Source: Pholis gunnellus
Lineage: Eukaryota > Chordata > Actinopteri > Perciformes > Pholidae
Reading direction: 5' to 3'
Assembly: GCA_910591455.2 (NCBI GenBank)
Contig: OU342808.1
Location: forward strand, 7,711,404 to 7,775,403
DNA length: 64,000 nucleotides
Part shown: positions 24,150-36,899 of the stretch, piece after piece
Position numbering within the stretch: the stretch's first letter is position 1
Layout: every line of letters begins with the position of its first letter
Program-made: the position numbers and the translations under genes
Notes under the pieces: generated by a model
Told to the model about the DNA's origin: nothing
The model's database searches: none
Seen by the model: only the letters and a program-made list of their open reading frames with translations

Positions 24150-24294
24150 CACTCGTAGTGAGTGTCGTTGTCCCTCTACTGCCTGGTTATAAATATGCCG
24201 GGCAGGCAGGCCCCTTGGCAGGGGGTGGTGACCGGCGGCAACAGGGTCAAGGACAAAGGCGACCCAAGGCACTAGATGCAGAAAATGAAATGAG
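24150..24294 (+). other. Candidate exon of unknown gene (splice-bounded open segment)
   Basis: A T9 tract followed by AG (ending 24149) precedes 145 bp that is open in one frame and ends AATGAAATGAG before GTAACC. It encodes a hydrophobic run (L-V-V-S-V-V-V-P-L-L-P-G-Y), then a G, Q and R-rich stretch and A-L-D-A-E-N-E-M-R. The same frame can also start at an ATG at 24104, reading through the T-rich tract as W-S-V-C-F-F-L-A and making a longer signal-peptide-like stretch. I recognise no protein family, and no neighbouring exon was found. It may well be chance. Confidence 0.2.
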
Positions 24295-24299
24295 GTAAC

Positions 24300-24925
24300 C
24301 CACCTGGAATGTGGCTGTTGAAGTGAAGTGCGTGTGCACGCTTGTGTGTGTATTTGATTCCGTGCACTTGAAACCTGAGTGTGTTTAGGCTTTTGAGTGA
24401 GTGGTTGAGAATGTGTTGGGGATGGTTGTGGGTTTGGTGGGTAGATGGATGATGACAGAGCAAAGGTGTATGCAGGGTGATATGTTTTAAGCAGGCAGGC
24501 TGGTACCTCTTAGGTAGGCTTAGATACTAATTCCAGATAAAAAGCACAGTGAACTGTGATAATGTGCCAGTGCATGAGAGTATGCAAAGATAAGTGACAT
24601 GATATTTCGAGGACAAATCCCCAAACTTGCAACTTGACAGAAAAGAACATTTAAGTAGTATTTATCCTCCTTATGTTTCTGCAAAAACTGCTGGCAGTAA
24701 ACTTACATACATGAGCATGTATTACATGTTTTTTCCGACTATATACTGGAAAAGAAAAGTAAAACAAAACAGTGAACATAATATGAAACTGAAATCAGTG
24801 GACCAGCGGGTAGCAACATGCACAATTGTATTTCAATCAGGAGAGACAAGTTAGATGAAGAAACGATAATTGTTTATTATTAACAGATGATATAATGTGA
24901 TGATAAAGTCGTGACAGAGTCTTTG
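24300..24925. other. Intergenic, no gene seen
   Basis: GT-rich sequence up to about 24470, then ordinary AT-leaning DNA. No feature recognised. Confidence 0.6.
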
Positions 24926-24930
24926 GCACT

Positions 24931-25007
24931 TGGACTCCACGGGGAGATTTGTAATCGAGGGGCGTCTGCCCTGAGCAGCAGCAAGATAAATCCCCCCGTG
25001 GAGTCCA
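24931..25007. other. Strong 20-bp-arm hairpin (inverted repeat)
   Basis: Arm TGGACTCCACGGGGAGATTT (24931-24950) is matched by its reverse complement at 24988-25007 with 19 of 20 positions. The loop is 37 bp and contains GGGGCGTCTGCCCT. It is GC-rich in an AT-leaning setting. I know no RNA family with it. It could be a miRNA-like hairpin, a fold in a transposon end, or an orphan inverted repeat. Confidence 0.7.
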
Positions 25008-25134
25008 GACACTGGTGGTGATGGTGGCTGATGAGGCTGGTAGAATGATGAGTTGATGAAGCTGATGGATCGATGTCATTGTTTCGTTGTGCTATTGGAT
25101 AGAAGAGACCAGCGGATGTAAACAGCTGATGTCA

Positions 25135-25144
25135 TGATTGACAG
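25135..25144 (+). promoter_or_regulatory. PBX-MEIS/PREP composite site
   Basis: Second exact TGATTGACAG in the window, within the sequence flanking the hairpin. Confidence 0.35.
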
Positions 25145-25219
25145 CCCCGAACAATGACAGCAAGGTCATAATGAGTGAGCATGCGTGAGGAGTGAATGGC
25201 AGATGTATGAGAAATAAAT

Positions 25220-28060
25220 TACAAGTATAAGCATACAAAAGTCTTCCTGACTGAATTCACGCTAGAGCTTCATTTAACTCTAATTCTAGAACCTTCGGTG
25301 GGCTGAAATATTTCCTCCGATTATTACTATTTTCAAGACATTTTCTGAAAAGAATTACGCAGTTATTGACTTAGTGTGGTGAAAACAGAAAAAGTTGTCA
25401 TACAATTGGAATTTAGTTCTGCTGACGAGCAGATGTTTCTTTAAGCCCATTTATTACAGATTTATTTTATTAGTGGGAACTTGTATGCTTGCCTGTAGAC
25501 AAATGTCACCATTTTACAGAATATATTCAGCTGACCTGCTGTGTGCTGACTAAGAGACTCTCTAGGTTACACTCGCAATTAACTGGGGGCAATTAGTTTG
25601 AAATGTACCAATGAAACACTGTCAATTTTTACACATAATTAGCACCAAATTACCAAATGCTTTCCACGACAATTGTTGGGAAATGACGGACCTGTAAAAT
25701 CAAGTTCCACTAAGCGGTGAGATGAGGTAACATTCAGGCCGCCCTTTTTATAATATTGTGTATGAATGAAGCAAATCACCTAGTAGAAATAGAGACAATG
25801 CTAAGAGTGAGCGACAGAAATAGTGTACTCATATGTTTCCTCTCTGTCCTTTCTGCCCTACGGCTCTTCATTACAGAATTCATACCATTGGACAACAGTG
25901 CAGGGCCACTGTGTATCCTATTTTTTTTTCCAAATCAAACAGTATCAGAGGTAACTGTTTCTTTACATCACTTTCTCACCTTCATTGAATCACACAGTGG
26001 TAATATATGAAACAACTATTACTCAAAATCATGGCACCAATGTCCAGCCCTGTTTCACACAATCATTTATCACTCGTGGCTGTTGCTGAAACCAGACACC
26101 AAACAATCCAATAACCACTCTTCTGTGTTTCTGGACCTCAGATGGCCACCGCGTAGCACTGTAGTTAAATTGAGTCGCTGTGACCCTCTGTGTCGGGTGA
26201 AATTGAACAAGCTCATTGTTATTGTATGAGCTGTGTGAGCTGCTGAGAGCTGTGTTGTATGGATTATGTGAGACTAAACATCATGGCTTGGCTTTGGTCA
26301 CTTGACCAGGATCTGTGGTGAGGTTATCTCAGTCCTTTCACAGGCTGCATTTCAGTGACAATGAAATTCATTCAGCAGTTAGTAGGTGTAATAATAATAA
26401 TAATAATATTAATAATGACTCATGAAAGGTATTTAAAAATGATTTGTAGGAAAGGGGACTACTGAATTGCATCCCATCAAGTTCCCTCCCTTATTTGCAT
26501 AATGTAAACAGAAATACACTATACAAATGAACTGGCAGTTCATGATACTTACCCTGCTTTTTATTACTGATGCTTGACGCCAACAAGCTCTCAATGATAT
26601 CATCTGGCTTTGGTCCCTGAGGGTAGATGACTTATACTCATTTCTTCCTCTAAATAATGCTCGTGCTCCTTGAATTATAATAGTCTTATTGATTTTCCCT
26701 TATTTCACCCCACACACAGCGATGCTCATTTACCCTATTATTCATCTCAGATGTCACAAAAGAAAAGAAATATATTTGGTGTCACTTTAGTTGCACAACT
26801 TTAATTGCTTCTTGTTATATTTGACTGTAAGACTGAGGATCAGTCTGCCATATATAAACCTTTGTGAACTACTGATACATAAGAGAAAAGGCTCCATGCT
26901 CTCATTAATGTGTAGTATGTCTAAAAGTGTATTCAGTGGATAATAAATAAGTGTAATAACCATGAATAATACCCCTATGTCGATGGAAAAGTGCCCTTAG
27001 ACGTTATTTCTCCCAAAACATAATTAAAGCTGTTTAGTTTTAGGGCTGTCTGTGATCCCACTGTCTCGACGGTATTGATCAGACTTACATCACTGGACCG
27101 GTTTTATTAGATAGCTTTGATTTTTTTACTACTACATGCATCATGGTCATTTTGTCAAATCAATAAACATGAATATGGTGATGCAGGAAGCATGGGCACA
27201 AGAAAACAGTAAAATAATAAAAGGAGGAGAATGTCGTGTATGTGTGTGGCCCCTAACGTTGGTTGTTCTTTACCATGGTGGGCATGAGCAGACCTTATGA
27301 CCAAGTTCTCGGTCACCTGGGAAGGATTGAAAGTATTGTGTCAAAGCCTCACTCAAAAAGAAGAAAAGAAATACCTCCCTGGATCTTACCGCAGCGCTGT
27401 GGCACACATCACACACACACCAGCATTTGAGATAAATGGACTACTGTGAATTTTTATTGGGCGACATTAAAAAAAAAAGTCAGAATCGCAGTTCATCTTG
27501 GAAGCCGGAGCGACCATGGAAACTCTCAATGAAGTGTTTAAACACATGTTCTGGGCTGAGCCAGGCAGAGCTGACTGCGTGGGGTATAATCACAAACAGT
27601 CAAGTCTTAAAAGAAGCCTAATCCTGAAAGGATTAAAGAAATAATCAGTTTATGTGCACCATTACTAAATGCATAAAAAAAAAAGATAGAAAGCCATTCC
27701 TCAAATAAAGTGATTTTTTTTTCTTGCTTTATTTTGGGCCAAACAGCCTTTAAGCATTTTAATGTCTTCCCCCAGACAATGGTGTTTTCAGTTCATTTAT
27801 TTCTATCTTAGCCACTTAGAGCAATGTAACCCTTTAGTCTTCAAAATAAGGACCATTAAGTATGCAGCATTTCCAATGAAACGAGTGGAGAGTCTCCTGA
27901 AGGTGATTGATAGCTCAACTAAACTGAGTAGACCAGAGACATCCAAAGACAAAAAAGGGATTCAGTGAATGTCTTTTAAGTATAGTAAAAAGCAAATCAT
28001 TCATTCTCAAACTGTATTCACTAAAGGAGCTTGTTAATCAGGTGGTGTGCAGAGAAATGA
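25220..28060. other. Intergenic, no gene seen
   Basis: AT-leaning single-copy sequence with a TAA repeat at 26389-26416 and an octamer-like ATTTGCAT near 26494. No coding exon or transposon recognised. Confidence 0.6.
26389..26416. repeat. (TAA)n microsatellite
   Basis: TAA trinucleotide run with one interruption. Confidence 0.9.
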
Positions 28061-28064
28061 ATTG

Positions 28065-28290
28065 TTCATTCATCCATTTTCTACACCCACTTATTGAGGT
28101 TCACAGGTGGCATGGAGCCGATCCAGCATTCAGTGGGCTGAGGGCTGGGAAATGTCATGAACAGATTGTCAGTCCACCACCTGGAAGAAATCCACATGAA
28201 GACAGGGAGAACATACAAACTGCACTCTGAGATTTGGACATGGGATGTTCTTGCAGTGAGGCGACAGTGTTTAGCAAACCTGTCTCCCAA
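28065..28290 (+). mobile_element. Common teleost dispersed repeat (fragment)
   Basis: It starts TTCATTCATCCATTTTCTA and continues with GGTGGCATGGAGCCGATCCAGC, AGACAGGGAGAACATACAAACT and GCAGTGAGGCGACAGTGTT. These blocks, in this order, are the hallmark of a very abundant dispersed repeat in fish genomes. A middle block usually present is missing, so this copy is internally deleted and diverged. I do not assign a superfamily. The short open frames on both strands here belong to the repeat. Confidence 0.75.
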
Positions 28291-30131
28291 AAAAATACCC
28301 CAAACACTAAACTGCTTTCTCAATTACGTTTCGAGGGAAAATGATTTTCTCCTGCATAACAATCGCATTTTTTCAACACGTGGTTAACGTTGAGATGAAA
28401 CAAAACAAAAATGCACCAAAACTACTTGGTTATGTTTATTAAAAACATCATGGTTTGTCTTAAAATAAGTGCGCTCATTACGTTATTTAAGTTATGGGCG
28501 TAAATAAAAACATGTCAAGAATGGCTTTTGTTTTCACACGGGACACAAACAGTGGTCTCCTGGGTGAAAGTCCTATGTTGACCCACCCATTCCCTTGGAC
28601 CTCACCCGAATCTCTATGAGGACTATGACTAGAAATGGATTTGGGATACGTCAAAAACAAACTTAATCTGCTAGAAAATACGTTTTCCCCGAAACCTAAC
28701 TTTCGTTGCATTGGAACATAATCTTTAGGAGACCACCTAATCCAGACATTTCAAACTGTAAATGAGCCATTTCTGTGTCTGCTAAAAGATGAATACAAGT
28801 CACATTTGTGAGAAAATAGCTCATCAATATTTCTAGTCTTTGTCATACACTTTGACATGAGTGGTAAACAACAAAAACATAGCTTAACCATCTAGCACCA
28901 AACAATGCAAGTAAATATCAACCTCCTGCTGCCCTTAACACTGTGTTCAAACTATTTTAAAAAGACCTTCATACAGAGTCAAATAAAAGCAAAACCAGGC
29001 TGCTGTTTCTGATTCAGAAAGTGAGATTGAAATCTCTTCTGTAGAAGGATGCATGCCTGTGTAGTGCCTATAATAACCAATGTCGATGCGGCCGGAAAGA
29101 ATCGCACCACTATACCGCACTAATTCTGCTCAATTGTACATAACAGTGTTGAACATAAGCCCAAACCATCAGATTTGAAACACAAATCCGATTTCCTTCG
29201 CTTTAGATGATTACATGGCGATTTGAAAGCTGGGTTTCCAACATGTTGCTTTGATTGCATTCGATTGAATGGAAATAATGATATTCCTCCCCTCTGATTT
29301 AATTTGCTAAGGAGCATGCTTGCTCCACTGCAGAGAGATTTCAGTTCAGGACGGTGTGACTGCATGGCTATGTCTATATGTACAGAGTAACTCAACTATT
29401 TGTCATAATCTGGTTTAGGGTCCAGCCTCATAAACAGTTTTTAATAACCGTCAAATCTATATCAATATCCCAGTTGCCATGAATAAATCCTTTAAATGAA
29501 TATTTCCTGAAGACTGAATGATCCACCAGCTACAAAGAATGCAAAGGAATAACCCCGACCTCCAGTGATCAACAGAAGGCTACTTTCAAACATGAGGAAA
29601 CAACAATAATCTCAATATTGATCTACATGATCTCCTCAATCGTAGGTATGCATTCTGTTGAGAGCTAAATGTTCCAATAGCCCTGTGTAGGTCTGATTTT
29701 GCACCAAATACAAAACCAAAATTGAAATGACTGACATTTTTACATGCGACATTAACCCAGTCAGTCTTTGACAAATCTACGGCATCTTACTGACCTGAGT
29801 TTTACAAACCACTAAAGCTTAGCAACCCTGCTTGAATTGTTGGGTCAAGAACAGGATCTTTCGCCGCACACAAACCCTTTTTTCGGCCAGTGATACAATG
29901 GGAATGTACCTGTTGATCCTTAACACCAGATGTTGTATTTAAGGTCATTCATCCAAACGGTCTTTCCCGTAGATGCAATAAAACTCCAGATCCAACATTC
30001 CAACGGAAGCTGTTTGAAGTCCATTTAAACCCCGTCACTAAATCTACAAAAAAAGAAAGAGAAGGAAAACACCCCAAAACCAACCTCTCTTGGCAAGCAA
30101 TCATTTACAGTGAGGAAACAAGCACGATTCT

Positions 30132-30178
30132 CACACACACACACACACACACACACCTACACACTCACACACACACAT
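30132..30178. repeat. (CA)n microsatellite, interrupted
   Basis: CA run with CTACACACT interruptions. Confidence 0.95.
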
Positions 30179-30329
30179 TTGTAGCCGTATAAACACACCC
30201 AGAAATATACACACATATATCCGCGCACATGTGTTTTCCACAGCAGAGAGCTACCGACACTTCATCATCTTAGATTAGCAGGGTGGTCAAACATGTTGGA
30301 AGCTCTAGTACGTCTGCTTTAAAACCAGT

Positions 30330-30362
30330 CTGTGTGTGTGTGTGTGTGTGTGTCTGTGTGTG
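30330..30362. repeat. (TG)n microsatellite
   Basis: TG run with one TC interruption, about 150 bp from the CA run at 30132. The two are inverted relative to each other and could pair. Confidence 0.95.
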
Positions 30363-31793
30363 TTTAAGATCTACTGTAGCTAGCCCCAATCTTCTATGTC
30401 ATTCAGAAGGAAAGTGATGTGTCTATATGTGGATAATAAGCTCCTTTGGGGGAGAACTCTCTTCCACTGTAGACCACAAACTAGTCTTTTACTTCAGATG
30501 ATACACTTCATCTGGAGGACTTTTTTTTCTCCTTTCTCCTGATCTCAATTATATTCCTCTCGTATTGTTCTGTGACTTTATATTTGGTGTCTCTGTTGCC
30601 ATGGCAGTAATGTGGGTCCTATTAGAACACACTTGTACGATAGAAACTACTTTCCGTATCATCGTAAAAGGCTTCCAGAGCCTGTATAGCTTTACTCCAA
30701 GCATCACACAGCCCTCCCACTAACTAAAAACCTAGGCCTGGCTATAAAAGCAGATAAGGCCCTCTGCTTAAAAACGTCTTTGATTTCCTCCTCGCTTGAA
30801 CCACTTCCACTGCTTTCAGGCTGGTTCTCTTAGAGCCCTGTTAAGTACCACTAATCGAGGTGTGTAGAGGTTGTTGTTTTTTTCATAGCTGTATCTTCTT
30901 TAATTGTCACGATCTTCCCCTCATTCTCTAGTGGCCCTGCTATGCACAAAGCCAGCAGCTCATCTCAAGGTCACAGAGCAATGCTTGTTTTGTGGATTCA
31001 CTCCCAGTATTGCCGTCTAATTCCCTTCACCTGGTGTCCGCTTTAAACAGAAATCCAATAAACTCCAAACTAAGGAATAGTGTAAAACACTGGAACAGGA
31101 AACTTTTCATTGCTCAAAAACGTACCTAGACAGGTCATTATTTTCATGATGCCAACTGACTCATCATTCTTTCTTTTAAACCAAAAGGAAATATGTGTCG
31201 AATTCTACAGTCATGAATTAAACTGTAGGTTTTCGCTCCCTTTTCTTTGGAAAAGAGGCCACAGAATCCCCAGTTCAGAACTTAATTGTGATTTCTGGCT
31301 TTTCTGGGACATTCACCTGGTGGTGCGCTCAGGGCCATACAGTCACACATCAGTATTGCCGCCGTCATACTCGCTTTTTATAGGGTCTGGAAGAACGAGA
31401 TGGGATTTTGCAATCGCGTCACTGTGCTGAATACATCACCACAAAATGAGAGCACCTCCACGCGGGAGGAAAGAGTTTCTTCTTGCTTCATTTTCCCCTA
31501 CAGTAGATGTCCTAATTTATGAAGTACGGCTTATTAAATCATCTTATTAAATCTGTAAACTTTGTTACAGTCTAACCCCATGTATGAATTTTTTTCTTCC
31601 CCCATCTTTTTCTTTTTTGCTATTGATATGGTGTATCTTCAGCTGATCAATAAAAATATGCCAATGTAATTTATTGACCGTGCATTTACTGTATGGTCTG
31701 TGTGAGATAAGGTGGTTATCGTGGTTTGTCTGCTGACTGACGTATAATCCGTCTTGTGATTAGAAAATCATTAATTGGGATGTAGGGTAATAG

Positions 31794-31908
<115 letters not shown>

Positions 31909-33410
31909 TTCAATCATAGCAAATTTGGTGTTTCACATCCTGATTTCTAATGCTCCATATGAATCAAATGACAGAGAGGTTGTCATCACTGCAGTTGCAC
32001 CACATGATTGATGATCAGTCGTTCTTTGACAGAGCTTCTCCAAATCTTAAATTCGATCATGCACAGACACATTTCTTCATTTGTTCAGATGTATTATACA
32101 TTTGTCAGTGGTACAAAGGCTGCCGACCTCAGAGTTAACTGATGTGGTCGGCTAGACTAGTTTGCATGATCACTTTTCATTATTCCTCCCCAGCTAGATC
32201 TGTAACAGATTAGAAATAAATTAACTCCAGTCATCACACATCCGTGAGGTGCTGTGTGAAGTAGATCAATAGCAGTATGTGGTGGATTAGCATTGGTGTG
32301 GTAGAATTGCACTTTTCTCACTTGGTTTGCACACAAATTAATAAAATACAACTAATAAACAATTTAAAAAAAAACATACTTTACTGCTTGTACGGTTAAA
32401 TATGATGACACATCAATGGTTATTCTGTATTTAGCGTAAAATGGAGACTGGGACACTTATTTTATTTTGTAATGTAGTTTTGGAAACAACTGCCACATCC
32501 CTATGTGATCATTTATACAGCCACAGAAGCATTGTTAGAAAATACTACAACGAAAGAGCACTGTCACATATTAGAACGTTGCGTTACTTTGGTATTATTT
32601 TCAATCCCCTCTATTTCATCCACCAACCTTAACACTGGTGTTCTGGCACAGTTTCTGTCCACAGCTGCAGTGCCCTGAGCCAGGTCAGCCGAGCAGACTA
32701 TCGGGGAGAGGAGCTGGTTTGCGCATCATTAGCTCAATGATCACTTATTGTCTGTCCAACTATAACAGGAGACTCAGTGGTCTGCTAGCTCTGTTCTGCT
32801 TCAACCCAGAAGAGGAAAAGTCAAGTTGAGGATGTTTATATTCACTCATAATTAATAATTATAATAATGCATACATGCATTTAAATGTATACTTTATCCA
32901 CACGGGCAAGAGACTGATACATAAAAACAGACACATACCAGCTAGAAAAAGGAATAAAATCAGCATTTGAATTCAATTAATTTATTATTAATTCAAATTA
33001 AGTGTTCCATGCTTACAGTGATTTTTTTAATTACATTTTACAAGAGATTGTCCATGCTGAGAATAATCTATCTCACATGGATCTATCCAAAATGGATTTA
33101 CAGAGAAAACAGGAGGTTTGGTTGTTTTGCTTATGTGAAAACCTTTCAGAGCGTCGCAGTTCCCTGTGCTCTTAGTAAGAGCGCTGAGTGTTTCCTCGTA
33201 CTGTATCTGGTTACAGACCTTGAAATTGTGCACTTAAAATGTCTCCTGTAACTAGCGCCCTGCTTCCATCATGGTGAACCCCAAACTGTGTGCTTGTGTG
33301 GAGAAAGGGCACAGGTGAAGCCATTTCGCCTCTCCATATCCAGTGTGCAGTAGAAAAGAGGGCCCATTAGGTCTAATGAATACCATGTTCTATCAATTAG
33401 ACATCACCCT

Positions 33411-33417
33411 ATGTGTA

Positions 33418-33481
<64 letters not shown>

Positions 33482-33488
33482 TGTGTGT
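33411..33488. repeat. (GT)n microsatellite
   Basis: About 78 bp of GT with a few AT interruptions at the ends. Confidence 0.97.
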
Positions 33489-33985
33489 AGAAAGTTAGAG
33501 GGAAGTTGCTTCATACACCACAGGAAGCAATCATGCTTGAGAGGTGTAGCCAGGATGTGAAATCCATTTAAGGTTGCAGAAAACCTCCTATTTTCACACA
33601 GCGGGGGGTGAAGGTTTCTTACAGTACGAGCCTCGCTCTCACCTCCTCCCTTGTTGTGTAATGATTGTGTAAGTGCTCATTAGATAATGCGGCCCAGGGT
33701 CGGGGTAATTGGCTGTTAGGCCATCCACCCCTCCTCTTCTGAGCATTAATTTAATCACTGGTCTAGTGTAAGCCTATACCAACCTTAATGGTTAAAGTAA
33801 TTGTGTCAGTGTGCTCTCCCACAGACATTATCCACCCAAAGTCTGTCCTCAAGCTGAAATTCCACCTTGAGATACAGTTAGTCAAGGCCATTGAACTCAA
33901 GCAAACACTTGTGGCTAATGGGAAATTATTCGAGCAATTACCACAGAGGTCACTGGGAAAATGATAATGGGAGAGCGAGTTGGAA

Positions 33986-34002
33986 CCCCCCCCCCCCCCC
34001 CC
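33986..34002. repeat. C17 homopolymer
   Basis: Seventeen C residues. Length is likely to vary between individuals and to be miscounted in sequencing. Confidence 0.95.
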
Positions 34003-36864
34003 AAAACTTGAGAATTTCCTTATTTCGCAGCTAAAAGGAAACGGATGTATATTAGACCTGACTGAGTGTGCAATGCAATTTAATGCAGTTTCAAGCAGAG
34101 GAATAAAAACATGTAAATCTGGTTCATAGTTGAAATACAGTGCAGTGGAAATAAGTTGGACTGTGTGCGTATAGCTGGAGCTTTTCAGTGTTTATCACTG
34201 TGTGTTTAACCCAAGGCCCCTCCTCTGCATGCCCTGCCGTCCTTCATGGCGTCACAGACCACTGGCAAGGAACTAAATAACAACATTTCACAGTTTCACT
34301 ATGGGGCGCCGTCTATAGCCTGTGGCACTGTCACATGATATCACTCTTGCCGAGCACAAGGCTGTTGTGCAAGTGTGTGTAAACGTGTACGTGTGCGCCT
34401 CTGTGTGGGAGCTTGTGCATGTGAAATTGCATTCTTGTCTGCTTGAATGCCAGAGTGCAATATTACGATGACTGAGAGGCTATAACCTTCATCAGGTCTG
34501 TAAAGGTAAAAGATGTGTTTCCAGGGGAAGCTAACGTTCCACTCAGATTTATAGAGGGAAATGACATATCCCCTTTCTGACAAGGGGTGTTAAAAAGTGA
34601 AATGGGGATAGATGCTGAGGCAAAACATACCTCTGGGGTACAAAAGCTAGAATCATAAACCTGAGTCTGGAGACAGGCACCTAGAGCCATATAACACTAG
34701 AGCTAGTAAAATAGAGGGAGGCTGGATTTTAAATAACATGATATAATATAGTCATATTATTAGACCTTAAGCCAGTTCAACTTAAGAATCAAGTACACAG
34801 AAAACCTCTTTCATAACAAATGAAATGCCTTGGCTCTATGTGGTGGATTTCTACGGTTAAGTGGTCTTAATTATTTGAAATGTTCCCTGCACCATCATTA
34901 GCTCAGTTTATTATATTGTAAAAATGTGCAAAACACTCACTGCCACTTATTTGGCCGTACATTTCACAGAGTGTAATTGATCCTTGGCCGTTCACTGCAG
35001 CATTACAGCACAGCGCATTGTTCATTGTTCCTAAAACAATATAGTTGATCAGAGGATAAACATGACAGTTATTTGGATAGAAAACATGCTGCTTGACCCT
35101 GGTACAGTTTGTCAAGATAGGCAAACATGATCCTGTTCAGTTTGAGTGCTCCAGCCCTGAAATATTGTCCCTAATCCACGCTTACACTTCTTGAGTAGAC
35201 AGGGAATAAACATTTTGTTTCCTGTCAAAGCACTTCCTTCCCCTAAAAACCGGTCATTTCACAGCCACTTAAAGATTCAGATGCTTGTTGTACTCATTCT
35301 GGGCCTGAATCACATGTCTGTCCGAAATGGCTGCTGAGTGCCAGTGAAGGATGCCTTTCAACAGACACGGGGCTTTCCAGCCGTTAGAGGTGGAATAGTC
35401 CCTGGGAGAGAAAGCGGAGGGGATATATGGGGGGAGGGAGGGGGTAAGGCAGGAAGAGGGGAGCCCAGATTGGCCAACGACCATGGGGAATCTGGTCTGG
35501 GCTGTGGCTCTCAACACATCCATCTTGACCTGAGGCAAGCAGGAGATTGGTTTCCTTTAACAGAGCTCTGATGTCAAAACATCCTAACGTGCGCAATAGG
35601 AACACCCCCAATGAATGCCTTTGAATCCATGAACTGATATTTCAGCAGGCAAAATTGATTATTGCACGCTGACAGGCAGATGTGGAGATATTGATCATTG
35701 AAACTTTTTCCCCGTTTCATGTGGGATAACCGAGTGTGTCCAAGAACAACTGAACAAATTCAGCCTAAGTGTTTTCTGATGACCAATAGATTTGGGGAAA
35801 TATACAGAGAATGTTGGTACAACTCAAATTGTCCACCATCGTGTCCAAAATGTCCCACAAGAACGCAAACCACAGCAGTTTGGACCACAGCCAAGTTTGG
35901 AAACAGGCTGAGACGGGTTCACATTGGTTCAATCTGCTGGGTTAGTAATAGCAAACATCTTCCTATGAGAACAATTGATATTGTATTTCCAACATATTGT
36001 TTGTATTTCATGTGTGTACCTCTATAAATGTTGTGCACATCTGTGTGTCTGGCGAGGTCTACAGTCAGACACTGGCCTATAGTGATAATTCAGACCGTGC
36101 CGTATGAACACTGTCTGCATTTAGCACTCAAGTACAGTTTCTAACGTCACACACTGTTTAATTTGAAGTACAAATCCATTTTCTAAATATTTCTGCTTAT
36201 GTTTATTGCTAATTTCATTGTTTTTACTCTACAAATTTTGTTTATAACCAGAAAGAACAACATATTCAAAAGTGGTCCCTTCTTTCTTTTCGGCCTTTCG
36301 ATTTATTATACTAAATTCTAAACGCTACTGTTTTTCTTTGTGGCAGTCAAATAGCAAAACCCTATTCAAGAATTAAAACGTACATTTCCCCCTCCTTCCT
36401 CCTCTCATATTTTTCCATAAATTGTCAAGGAGACCTGGACGCAAACCAGCTTCAAGGCCTGGAAATGAGTGTATTTTTACTGGCTCAGACACTGTCCAGA
36501 AGATATTAGCCGTGTAGGAAATGTGCTGAATATTACGGGCCCCACTACCCGGGGCCAAGAGAGACAGTTGGTGCAAACCCCAGACTGCCGTGCGGCTGCT
36601 ATCTCTCATAATGTCAAAGCTCCGTTGCTGCTGTGGCTCCAGGTTGGACTGGGCAGGCAGGCGAGCTGACTGGCCAGCTGTCCAGCTTGCTGAGTCATGG
36701 TGGTAATTAAATGTGACGGGGTACTGAAGGGTCAACTCTCAACTGATACCCAGCCCAGTCTAAAGGGAGGGCCGAGACTCAGCCTCACACCGTTGCCGCT
36801 TCCATTTGCGCATTCTTAAAAAGGCCTGACTAGTCGAGACACGTGCTCCAGTTTTCCATTTAAA

Positions 36865-36892
36865 TGCTGAAACAATGGCTATTGTTTCAGCA
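36865..36892. promoter_or_regulatory. Perfect palindrome of two opposed SOX motifs
   Basis: Arms TGCTGAAACAAT (36865-36876) and ATTGTTTCAGCA (36881-36892) are exact reverse complements around a GGCT centre. Each arm carries an AACAAT SOX core, facing each other with a 4-bp gap. This is the arrangement bound by SOXE dimers (SOX8, SOX9, SOX10). Protein binding is inferred. Confidence 0.45.
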
Positions 36893-36899
36893 ATACCAA

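Larger units (their letters stand above)
28300..31790. other. Intergenic, no gene seen
   Basis: Ordinary single-copy sequence with two dinucleotide microsatellites (30132-30178, 30330-30362). No coding exon recognised. Confidence 0.6.
31910..36860. other. Intergenic, no gene seen
   Basis: Single-copy sequence with a GT microsatellite (33411-33488) and a C17 run (33986-34002). The segment 36440-36735 is less AT-rich and open on both strands, like a conserved non-coding element, but no protein is recognisable. Confidence 0.6.

Noticed and set aside
30132..30362. CA run facing a TG run, considered as a CRISPR-like or inverted-repeat array
   Set aside because: Simple dinucleotide microsatellites; there is no repeat-spacer structure anywhere in the window.
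35698..36027. 109-codon + frame with a cysteine and proline cluster (N-C-P-P-S-C-P-K-C-P)
   Set aside because: It looks briefly like a small cysteine-rich protein, but there is no signal peptide, known spacing pattern or splice site. One frame of this size is expected by chance in 64 kb.
36373..36735. 120-codon - frame
   Set aside because: No domain is recognised, and the opposite strand is open too, so composition explains it. It may be conserved non-coding DNA.
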